Shown piece after piece: positions 1 to 10,961 of a DNA stretch of 39,260 bases. The notes below the pieces were generated by a model. It was not told the origin of the DNA, ran no database searches, and saw only the letters and a list, made by a program, of their open reading frames with translations. Source of the DNA: Liolophura sinensis (lineage: Eukaryota; Mollusca; Polyplacophora; Chitonida; Chitonidae); contig NW_027018335.1 in assembly GCF_032854445.1 (NCBI RefSeq), positions 1 to 39,260 of the forward strand. Reading direction: 5' to 3'. Made by a program: the position numbers and the translations under genes. The number at the start of each line of letters is the position of its first letter. Positions within the stretch are counted from its first letter, which is position 1.

Positions 1-1097
1 GCCCTTCGGTAGCCCAGAAGATGTCAAATCTTTGGGCCAAGCCCATTTAACTCACCCAGCAAATGTCTTACTTCTAAGTCGAAGATAAACTCAATGTCTT
101 TATCTACATGTAGAAAAACCACACCATTTTTATATAAAAAACACAAGGTACTTGATACAGTCTGCTGTAAAAAGTACAATTGAACACTGACCCACATCAA
201 TAAGGTGCCAAAAGATGCGCAATTGGGTCAGGCATCTCCAGGTGTTGAAAAATAGCAAATTTTCTTGGTTTCCATGGAGTAAGAGCCGTTGCTGGGCACG
301 TGATTTTGACATAAATGATGATTCAATTGTGGCTACAGCCAAAAGTATTGGTCGGAGAGCAACGCGGTTTGCACCATTCGATTTCTCGTCACAAAATACG
401 TCGAATTAGCCTCTTACCAGCACGATTAGAGCATTTTTTTTACTTTTGGATTTTTGCCTGGTTCTTTTGCTAATTGAAATCGGCTACATGTACTATGTAC
501 CATCGCGACTGGTCATTACTATGTTCAACTTTTGATTATAAGTTATGTGCCCTTCGGTAGCCCAGAAGACGTCAAATCTTTGGGCCAAGCCCATTTAACT
601 CACCCAGCAAATGTCTTACTTCTAAGTCGAAGATAAACTCAATGTCTTTATCTACATGTAGAAAAACCACACCATTTTTATATAAAAAACAAAAGGTACT
701 TGATACAGTCTGCTGTAAAAAGTACAATTGAACACTGACCCACATCAATAAGGTGCCAAAAGATGCGCAATTGGGCCAGGCATCTCCAGCTGTTGAAAAA
801 TTGTAAATTTCCTTGGTTTCCATGGAGTAAGAGCCGTTGCTGGGCACGTGATTTTGACATAATTGATGATTCTATTGTGGCTACAGCCAAAAGTATTGCT
901 CGGAGAGCAACGCGGTTTGCACCATTCGATTTCTCGTCACAAAATACGTCGGATTAGCCTCTTACCAGCAGCATTGGAACATTTTTTTCCACTTTTGGAT
1001 ATTTGTCTGGTCCTTTTGCTAATTGAAATCGGCTACATGTACTATGTACAATCGCGACTGGTCATTACTATATTCATCTTTTGATTATAAGTTATGT
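1..1097 (+). repeat. Units 1-2, variant monomers at the left edge
   Basis: Unit 1 carries atagcaaatt, tcgaattagc, the 3-prime variant cacgattagagc and ggttctt. This combination recurs only in units 25 and 28 (13154 and 14800). Unit 2 carries gggccagg, attgtaaatt and gctcggagag, as do units 27 and 30 (14250 and 15898), which also share its attgaaatcgg-proximal 3-prime type. The pair therefore looks like a diverged relative of the three-unit block at 13.2-16.4 kb with its middle monomer missing. Unit 2 is 549 bp because of one extra T in its T-run. Confidence 0.7.
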
Positions 1098-3837
1098 GCC
1101 CTTCGGTAGCCCAGAAGATGTCAAATCTTTGGGCCAAGCCCATTTAACTCACCCAGCAAATGTCTTACTTCTAAGTCGAAGATAAACTTAATCTCTTTAT
1201 CTACATGTAGAAAAACCACACCATTTTTATATAAAAACCACAAGGTACTTGATACAGTCTGCTGTAAAAAGTACAATTGAACACTGACCCACATCAATAA
1301 GGTGCCAAAAGATGCGCAATTGGGTCAGGCATCTCCAGGTGTTGAAAAATTGCAAATTTCCTTGGTTTCCATGGAGTAAGAGCCGTTGCTGGGCACGTGA
1401 TTTTGACATAAATGATGATTCAATTGTGGCTACAGCCAAAAGTATTGGTCGGAGAGCAACGCGGTTTGCACCATTCGATTTCTCGTCACAAAATACGTCG
1501 GATTAGCCTCTTACCAGCAGCATTGGAACATTTTTTCCACTTTTGGATATTTGCCTGGTCCTTTTGCTAATTGAAATCGGCTACATGTACTATGTACAAT
1601 CGCGACTGGTCATTACTATATTCATCTTTTGATTATAAGTTATGTGCCCTTCGGTAGCCCAGAAGATGTCAAATCTTTGGGCCAAGCCCATTTAACTCAC
1701 CCAGCAAATGTCTTACTTCTAAGTCGAAGATAAACTCAATGTCTTTATCTACATGTAGAAAAACCACACCATTTTTATATAAAAAACACAAGGTACTTGA
1801 TACAGTCAGCTGTAAAAAGTACAATTGAACACTCACCCACATCAATAAGGTGCAAAAAGATGCGCAATTGGGTCAGGCATCTCCAGCTGTTGAAAAATTG
1901 CAAATTTCCTTGGTTTCCATGGAGTAAGAGCCGTTGCTGGGCACGTGATTTTGACATAAATGATGATTCAATTGTGGCTACAGCCAAAAGTATTGGTCGG
2001 AGAGCAACGCGGTTTGCACCATTCGATTTCTCGTCACAAAATACGTCGGATTAGCCTCTTACCAGCAGCATTGGAGCATTTTTTCCACTTTTGGATTTTT
2101 GCCTGGTCCTTTTGCTAATTGAAATCGGCTACATGTACTATGTACCATCGCGACTGGTCATTACTATATTCAACTTTTGATTACAAGTTATGTGCCCTTC
2201 GGTAGCCCACAAGACGTCAAATCTTTGGGCCAAGCCCATTTCACTCACCCAGCAAATGTCTTACTTCTAAGTCGAAGATAAACTTAATCTCTTTATCTAC
2301 ATGTAGAAAAACCACACCATTTTTATATAAAAAACACAAGGTACTTGATACAGTCTGCTGTTAAAAAGTACAATTGAACACTGACCCACATCAATAAGGT
2401 GCCAAAAGATGCGCAATTGGGTCAGGCATCTCCAGCTGTTGAAAAATTGCAAATTTCCTTGGTTTCCATGGAGTAAGAGCCGGTGCTGGGCACGTGATTT
2501 TGACATAAATGATGATTCAATTGTGGCTACAGCCAAAAGTATTGGTCGGAGAGCAACGCGGTTTGCACCATTCGATTTCTCGTCACAAAATACGTCGGAT
2601 TAGCCTCTTACCAGCACGATTGGAGCATTTTTTTTACTTTTGGATTTTTGCCTGGTCCTTTTGCTAATTGAAATCGGCTACATGTACTATGTACCATCGC
2701 GACTGGTCATTACTATATTCAACTTTTGATTATAAGTTATGTGCCCTTCGGTAGCCCAGAAGATGTCAAATCTTTGGGCCAAGCCCATTTAACTCACCCA
2801 GCAAATGTCTTACTTCTAAGTCGAAGATAAACTTAATCTCTTTATCTACATGTAGAAAAACCACACCATTTTTATATAAAAACCACAAGGTACTTGATAC
2901 AGTCTGCTGTAAAAAGTACAATTGAACACTGACCCACATCAATAAGGTGCTAAAAGATGCGCAACTGGGTCAGGCATCTCCAGCTGTTGAAAAATTGCAA
3001 ATTTCCTTGGTTTCCATGGAGTAAGAGCCGTTGCTGGGCACGTGATTTTGACATAAATGATGATTCAATTGTGGCTACAGCCAAAAGTATTGGTCGGAGA
3101 GCAACGCGGTTTGCACCATTCGATTTCTCGTCACAAAATACGTCAGATTAGCCTCTTACCAGCAGCATTGGAACATTTTTTCCACTTTTGGATTTTTGCC
3201 TGGTCCTTTTGCTAATTGAAATCGGCTACATGTACTATGTACAATCGCGACTGGTCATTACTATATTCAACTTTTGATTATCAGTTATGTGCCCTTCGGT
3301 AGCCCAGAAGATGTCAAATCTTTGGGCCAAGCCCATTTAACTCACCCAGCAAATGTCTTACTTCTAAGTCGAAGATAAACTTAATCTCTTTATCTACATG
3401 TAGAAAAACCACACCATTTTTATATAAAAACCGCAAGGTACTTGATACAGTCTGCTGTAAAAAATACAATTGAACACTGACCCACATCAATAAGGTGCCA
3501 AAAGATGCGCAATTGGGTCAGGCATCTCCAGGTGTTGAAAAATTGCAAATTTCCTTGGTTTCCATGGAGTAAGAGCCGTTGCTGGGCACGTGATTTTGAC
3601 ATAAATGATGATTCAATTGTGGCTACAGCCAAAAGTATTGGTCAGAGAGCAACGCGGTTTGCACCATTCGATTTCTCGTCACAAAATACTTCGGATTAGC
3701 CTCTTACCAGCAGCATTGGAGCATTTTTTTACTTTTGGATTTTTGCCTGGTCCTTTTGCTAATTGAAATCGGCTACATGTACTATGTACCATCGCGACTG
3801 GTCATTACTATATTCAACTTTTGATTATAAGTTATGT
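1098..3837 (+). repeat. Higher-order block 1, first copy (units 3-7, ABCDE)
   Basis: Five monomers recur in the same order at units 10-14. Units 3 and 10 have ggatatttgcc and ttcatctttt. Units 4 and 11 combine the caatgtc state with ggagcattttttcc and accatcgcg. Units 5 and 12 have cacaagacgtc and gccggtgctgg. Units 6 and 13 have tgctaaaag, tcagatta and tatcagtt. Units 7 and 14 have aaaaatac and ggtcagag. Several copy-specific differences remain (unit 3 has ccaggtg where unit 10 has ccagctg), so the duplication is older than the 2740-bp one downstream. Confidence 0.75.
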
Positions 3838-4934
3838 GCCCTTCGGTAGCCCACAAGACGTCAAATCTTTGGGCCAAGCCCATTTCACTCACCCAGCAAA
3901 TGTCTTACTTCTAAGTCGAAGATAAACTTAATCTCTTTATCTACATGTAGAAAAAACCACACCATTTTTATATAAAAAACACAAGGTACTTGATACAGTC
4001 TGCTGTAAAAAGTACAATTGAACACTGACCCACATCAATAAGGTGCCAAAAGATGCGCAATTGGGTCAGGCATCTCCAGCTGTTGAAAAATTGCAAATTT
4101 CCTTGGTTTCCATGGAGTAAGAGCCGGTGCTGGGCACGTGATTTTGACATAAATGATGATTCAATTGTGGCTACAGCCAAAAGTATTGGTCGGAGAGCAA
4201 CGCGGTTTGCACCATTCGATTTCTCGTCACAAAATACGTCGGATTAGCCTCTTACCAGCACGATTGGAGCATTTTTTTTACTTTTGGATTTTTGCCTGGT
4301 CCTTTTGCTAATTGAAATCGGCTACATGTACTATGTACCATCGCGACTGGTCATTACTATATTCAACTTTTGATTATAAGTTATGTGCCCTTCGGTAGCC
4401 CAGAAGATGTCAAATCTTTGGGCCAAGCCCATTTAACTCACCCAGCAAATGTCTTACTTCTAAGTCGAAGATAAACTTAATCTCTTTATCTACATGTAGA
4501 AAAACCACACCATTTTTATATAAAAACCACAAGGTACTTGATACAGTCTGCTGTAAAAAGTACAATTGAACACTGACCCACATCAATAAGGTGCTAAAAG
4601 ATGCGCAACTGGGTCAGGCATCTCCAGCTGTTGAAAAATTGCAAATTTCCTTGGTTTCCATGGAGTAAGAGCCGTTGCTGGGCACGTGATTTTGACATAA
4701 ATGATGATTCAATTGTGGCTACAGCCAAAAGTATTGGTCGGAGAGCAACGCGGTTTGCACCATTCGATTTCTCGTCACAAAATACGTCAGATTAGCCTCT
4801 TACCAGCAGCATTGGAACATTTTTTCCACTTTTGGATTTTTGCCTGGTCCTTTTGCTAATTGAAATCGGCTACATGTACTATGTACAATCGCGACTGGTC
4901 ATTACTATATTCAACTTTTGATTATCAGTTATGT
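3838..4934 (+). repeat. Partial two-unit copy of block 1 (units 8-9, CD)
   Basis: Units 8 and 9 repeat units 5 and 6. Unit 8 has the G-to-C change at 3854 giving cacaagacgtc, the tttcact variant, gccggtgctgg near 4127 and the accatcgcg 3-prime type. Unit 9 has tgctaaaag, gcaactggg, tcagatta and tatcagtt. The gcaactggg state is shared by units 6 and 9 but not 13, so 9 is closer to 6. Unit 8 is 549 bp through one extra A in its A-run. Confidence 0.75.
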
Positions 4935-7673
4935 GCCCTTCGGTAGCCCAGAAGATGTCAAATCTTTGGGCCAAGCCCATTTAACTCACCCAGCAAATGT
5001 CTTACTTCTAAGTCGAAGATAAACTTAATCTCTTTATCTACATGTAGAAAAACCACACCATTTTTATATAAAAACCACAAGGTACTTGATACAGTCTGCT
5101 GTAAAAAGTACAATTGAACACTGACCCACATCAATAAGGTGCCAAAAGATGCGCAATTGGGTCAGGCATCTCCAGCTGTTGAAAAATTGCAAATTTCCTT
5201 GGTTTCCATGGAGTAAGAGCCGTTGCTGGGCACGTGATTTTGACATAAATGATGATTCAATTGTGGCTACAGCCAAAAGTATTGGTCGGAGAGCAACGCG
5301 GTTTGCACCATTCGATTTCTCGTCACAAAATACGTCGGATTAGCCTCTTACCAGCAGCATTGGAACATTTTTTCCACTTTTGGATATTTGCCTGGTCCTT
5401 TTGCTAATTGAAATCGGCTACATGTACTATGTACAATCGCGACTGGTCATTACTATATTCATCTTTTGATTATAAGTTATGTGCCCTTCGGTAGCCCAGA
5501 AGATGTCAAAACTTTGGGCCAAGCCCATTTAACTCACCCAGCAAATGTCTTACTTCTAAGTCGAAGATAAACTCAATGTCTTTATCTACATGTAGAAAAA
5601 CCACACCATTTTTATATAAAAAACACAAGGTACTTGATACAGTCTGCTGTAAAAAGTACAATTGAACACTGACCCACATCAATAAGGTGCCAAAAGATGC
5701 GCAATTGGGTCAGGCATCTCCAGCTGTTGAAAAATTGCAAATTTCCTTGGTTTCCATGGAGTAAGAGCCGTTGCTGGGCACGTGATTTTGACATAAATGA
5801 TGATTCAATTGTGGCTACAGCCAAAAGTATTGGTCGGAGAGCAACGCGGTTTGCACCATTCGATTTCTCGTCACAAAATACGTCGGATTAGCCTCTTACC
5901 AGCAGCATTGGAGCATTTTTTCCACTTTTGGATTTTTGCCTGGTCCTTTTGCTAATTGAAATCGGCTACATGTACTATGTACCATCGCGACTGGTCATTA
6001 CTATATTCAACTTTTGATTATAAGTTATGTGCCCTTCGGTAGCCCACAAGACGTCAAATCTTTGGGCCAAGCCCATTTAACTCACCCAGCAAATGTCTTA
6101 CTTCTAAGTCGAAGATAAACTTAATCTCTTTATCTACATGTAGAAAAACCACACCATTTTTATATAAAAAACACAAGGTACTTGATACAGTCTGCTGTAA
6201 AAAGTACAATTGAACACTGACCCACATCAATAAGGTGCCAAAAGATGCGCAATTGGGTCAGGCATCTCCAGCTGTTGAAAAATTGCAAATTTCCTTGGTT
6301 TCCATGGAGTAAGAGCCGGTGCTGGGCACGTGATTTTGACATAAATGATGATTCAATTGTGGCTACAGCCAAAAGTATTGGTCGGAGAGCAACGCGGTTT
6401 GCACCATTCGATTTCTCGTCACAAAATACGTCGGATTAGCCTCTTACCAGCACGGTTGGAGCATTTTTTTTACTTTTGGATTTTTGCCTGGTCCTTTTGC
6501 TAATTGAAATCGGCTACATGTACTATGTAACATCGCGACTGGTCATTACTATATTCAACTTTTGATTATAAATTATGTGCCCTTCGGTAGCCCAGAAGAT
6601 GTCAAATCTTTGGGCCAAGCCCATTTAACTCACCCAGCAAATGTCTTACTTCTAAGTCGAAGATAAACTTAATCTCTTTATCTACATGTAGAAAAACCAC
6701 ACCATTTTTATATAAAAACCACAAGGTACTTGATACAGTCTGCTGTAAAAAGTACAATTGAACACTGACCCACATCAATAAGGTGCTAAAAGATGCGCAA
6801 TTGGGTCAGGCATCTCCAGCTGTTGAAAAATTGCAAATTTCCTTGGTTTCCATGGAGTAAGAGCCGTTGCTGGGCACGTGATTTTGACATAAATGATGAT
6901 TCAATTGTGGCTACAGCCAAAAGTATTGGTCGGAGAGCAACGCGGTTTGCACCATTCGATTTCTCGTCACAAAATACGTCAGATTAGCCTCTTACCAGCA
7001 GCATTGGAACATTTTTTCCACTTTTGGCTTTTGCCTGGTCCTTTTGCTAATTGAAATCGGCTACATGTACTATGTACAATCGCGACTGGTCATTACTATA
7101 TTCAACTTTTGATTATCAGTTATGTGCCCTTCGGTAGCCCAGAAGATGTCAAATCTTTGGGCCAAGCCCATTTAACTCACCCAGCAAATGTCTTACTTCT
7201 AAGTCGAAGATAAACTTAATCTCTTTATCTACATGTAGAAAAACCACACCATTTTTATATAAAAACCACAAGGTACTTGATACAGTCTGCTGTAAAAAAT
7301 ACAATTGAACACTGACCCACATCAATAAGGTGCCAAAAGATGCGCAATTGGGTCAGGCATCTCCAGGTGTTGAAAAATTGCAAATTTCCTTGGTTTCCAT
7401 GGAGTAAGAGCCGTTGCTGGGCACGTGATTTTGACATAAATGATGATTCAATTGTGGCTACAGCCAAAAGTATTGGTCAGAGAGCAACGCGGTTTGCACC
7501 ATTCGATTTCTCGTCACAAAATACGTCGGATTAGCCTCTTACCAGCAGCATTGGAACATTTTTTCCACTTTTGGATTTTTGCCTGGTCCTTTTGCTAATT
7601 GAAATCGGCTACATGTACTATGTACAATCGCGACTGGTCATTACTATATTCAACTTTTGATTATAAGTTATGT
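4935..7673 (+). repeat. Higher-order block 1, second copy (units 10-14, ABCDE)
   Basis: This repeats the monomer order of units 3-7, displaced by seven monomers (3837 bp). Private changes include tcaaaactttg in unit 11, cacggttgg and tgtaacatcg in unit 12, and a one-base loss giving ggcttttgcc in unit 13. Unit 14 matches unit 7 through gtcagagagc and aaaaatac but carries the other 3-prime type (ggaacattttttcc with acaatcgcg), so its end has been exchanged. Confidence 0.72.
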
Positions 7674-8221
7674 GCCCTTCGGTAGCCCAGAAGATGTCAA
7701 ATCTTTGGGCCAAGCCCATTTAACTCACCCAGCAAATGTCTTACTTCTAAGTCAAAGATAAACTCAATGTCTTTATCTACATGTAGAAAAACCACACCAT
7801 TTTTATATAAAAAACACAAGGTACTTGATACAGTCTGCTGTAAAAAGTACAATTGAACACTGACCCACATCAATAAGGTGCCAAAAGATGCGCAATTGGG
7901 TCAGGCATCTCCAGCTGTTGAAAAATTGGAAATTTCCTTGGTTTCCATGGAGTAAGAGCCGTTGCTGGGCACGTGATTTTGACATAAATGATGATTCAAT
8001 TGTGGCTACAGCCAAAAGTATTGGTCGGAGAGCAACGCGGTTTGCACCATTCGATTTCTCGTCACAAAATACGTCGGATTAGCCTCTTACCAGCAGCATT
8101 GGAACATTTTTTCCACTTTTGGATTTTTGCCTGGTCCTTTTGCTAATTGAAATCGGCTACATGTACTATGTACAATCGCGACTGGTCATTACTATATTCA
8201 ACTTTTGATTATAAGTTATGT
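7674..8221 (+). repeat. Unit 15, single linker monomer
   Basis: A 548-bp monomer between two higher-order blocks and not part of either. It has the attggaaatt variant, otherwise first seen in unit 32, and a private CpG transition at 7754 (agtcgaag to agtcaaag). Confidence 0.75.
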
Positions 8222-10961
8222 GCCCTTCGGTAGCCCAGAAGATGTCAGATCTTTGGGCCAAGCCCATTTAACTCACCCAGCAAATGTCTTACTTCTAAGT
8301 CGAAGATAAACTTAATCTATTTATCTACATGTAGAAAAACCACACCATTTTTATATAAAAACCACAAGGTACTTGATACAGTCTGCTGTAAAAAGTACAA
8401 TTGAACACTGACCCACATCAATAAGGTGCCAAAAGATGCGCAATTGGGTCAGGCATCTCCAGGTGTTGAAAAATTGCAAATTTCCTTGGTTTCCATGGAG
8501 TAAGAGCCGTTGCTGGGCACGTGATTTTGACATAAATGATGATTCAATTGTGGCTACAGCCAAAAGTATTGGTCGGAGAGCAACGCGGTTTGCACCATTC
8601 GATTTCTCGTCACAAAATACGTCGGATTAGCCTCTTACCAGCAGCATTGGAACATTTTTTCCACTTTTGGATTTTTGCCTGGTCCTTTTGCTAATTGAAA
8701 TCGGCTACATGTACTATGTACAATCGCGACTGGTCATTACTATATTCAACTTTTGATTATAAGTTATGTGCCCTTCGGTAGCCCAGAAGACGTCAAATCT
8801 TTGGGCCAAGCCCATTTAACTCACCCAGCAAATGTCTTACTTCTAAGTCGAAGATAAACTCAATGTCTATATCTACATGTAGAAAAACCACACCATTTTT
8901 ATATAAAAAACACAAGGTACTTGATACAGTCTGCTGTTAAAAGTACAATTGAACACTGACCCACATTAATAAGGTGCCAAAAGATGCGCAATTGGGCCAG
9001 GCATCTCCAGGTGTTGAAAAATTGTAAATTTCCTTGGTTTCCATGGAGTAAGAGCCGTTGCTGGGCACGTGATTTTGACATAATTGATGATTCAATTGTG
9101 GCTACAGCCAAAAGTATTGGTCGGAGAGCAACGCGGTTTGCACCATTCGATTTCTCGTCACAAAATACGTCGGATTAGCGTCTTACCAGCAGCATTGGAA
9201 CATTTTTTCCACTTTTGGATTTTTGCCTGGTCCTTTTGCTAATTGAAATCGGCTACATGTACTATGTACAATCGCGACTGGTCATTACTATATTCAACTT
9301 TTGATTATAAGTTATGTGCCCTTCGGTAGCCCAGAAGATGTCAAATCTTTGGGCCAAGCCCATTTAACTCACCCAGCAAATGTCTTACTTCTAAGTCGAA
9401 GATAAACTCAATGTCTTTATCTACATGTAGAAAAACCACACCATTTTTATATAAAAACCACAAGGTACTTGATACAGTCTGCTGTAAAAAGTACAATTGA
9501 ACACTGACCCACATCAATAAGGTGCCAAAAGATGCGCAATTGGGTCAGGCATCTCCAGGTGTTGAAAAATTGCAAATTTCCTTGGTTTCCATGGAGTAAG
9601 AGCCGTTGCTGGGCACGTGATTTTGACATAAATGATGATTCAATTGTGGCTACAGCCAAAAGTATTGGTCGGAGAGCAACGCGGTTTGCACCATTCGATT
9701 TCTCGTCACAAAATACGTCGGATTAGCCTCTTACCAGCAGCATTGGAACATTTTTTCCACTTTTGGATTTTTGCCTGGTCCTTTTGCTAATTGAAATCGG
9801 CTACATGTACTATGTACAATCGCGACTGGTCATTACTATATTCAACTTTTGATTATAAGTTATGTGCCCTTCGGTAGCCCAGAAGACGTCAAATCTTTGG
9901 GCCAAGCCCATTTAACTCACCCAGCAAATGTCTTACTTCTAAGTCGAAGATAAACTCAATGTCTTTATCTACATGTAGAAAAACCACACCATTTTTATAT
10001 AAAAAACACAAGGTACTTGATACAGTCTGCTGTTAAAAGTACAATTGAACACTGACCCACATTAATAAGGTGCCAAAAGATGCGCAATTGGGCCAGGCAT
10101 CTCCAGGTGTTGAAAAATTGTAAATTTCCTTGGTTTCCATGGAGTAAGAGCCGTTGCTGGGCACGTGATTTTGACATAATTGATGATTCAATTGTGGCTA
10201 CAGCCAAAAGTATTGGTCGGAGAGCAACGCGGTTTGCACCATTCGATTTCTCGTCATAAAATACGTCGGATTAGCCTCTTACCAGCAGCATTGGAACATT
10301 TTTTCCACTTTTGGATTTTTGCCTGGTCCTTTTGCTAATTGAAATCGGCTACATGTACTATGTACAATCGCGACTGGTCATTACTATATTCAACTTTTGA
10401 TTATAAGTTATGTGCCCTTCGGTAGCCCAGAAGATGTCAAATCTTTGGGCCAAGCCCATTTAACTCACCCAGCAAATGTCTTACTTCTAAGTCGAAGATA
10501 AACTCAATGTCTTTATCTACATGTAGAAAAACCACACCATTTTTATATAAAAAACACAAAGTACTTGATACAGTCTGCTGTAAAAAGTACAATTGAACAC
10601 TGACCCACATCAATAAGGTGCCAAAAGATGCGCAATTGGGTCAGGCATCTCCAGCTGTTGAAAAATTGCAAATTTCCTTGGTTTCCATGGAGTAAGAGCC
10701 GTTGCTGGGCACGTGATTTTGACATAAATGATGATTCAATTGTGGCTACAGCCAAAAGTATTGGTCGGAGAGCAACGCGGTTTGCACCATTCGATTTCTC
10801 GTCACAAAATACGTCGGATTAGCCTCTTACCAGCAGCATTGGAACATTTTTTCCACTTTTGGATTTTTGCCTGGTCCTTTTGCTAATTGAAATCGGCTAC
10901 ATGTACTATGTACAATCGCGACTGGTCATTACTATATTCAACTTTTGATTATAAGTTATGT
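8222..10961 (+). repeat. Higher-order block 2, first copy (units 16-20, 2740 bp)
   Basis: Five monomers of exactly 548 bp each, repeated 2740 bp downstream. Private marks recur at that spacing: gtcagatc (G at 8248 and 10988), ttagcgtc (G at 9180 and 11920) and gtcataaaat (T at 10257 and 12997). A two-unit rhythm is nested inside: units 17 and 19 both have ctgttaaaag, cattaat, gggccagg, attgtaaatt and cataattgatg, while 16 and 18 have gggtcagg with ggtgttg. Unit 20 matches its partner unit 25 only in its first part. Confidence 0.9.

Noticed and set aside
1-40. U6-like or other small-RNA start at gcccttcggtagc
   Set aside because: The resemblance to a U6 5-prime hairpin is limited to a few bases, and the rest of the monomer does not match.
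130-342. 70-codon minus-strand reading frame repeated in most monomers
   Set aside because: It overlaps the plus-strand frame, is stopped by tgctaaaag in units 6, 9 and 13, and loses its first codons where gatcatt occurs (units 26, 29, 35, 39). There is no sign of coding selection.
215-409. 64-codon plus-strand reading frame repeated in most monomers as a gene family
   Set aside because: It recurs because the DNA repeats. It is cut by stops in units 19, 24 and 39 and frameshifted in others, variants are mostly replacements, and no domain or homology is recognisable.
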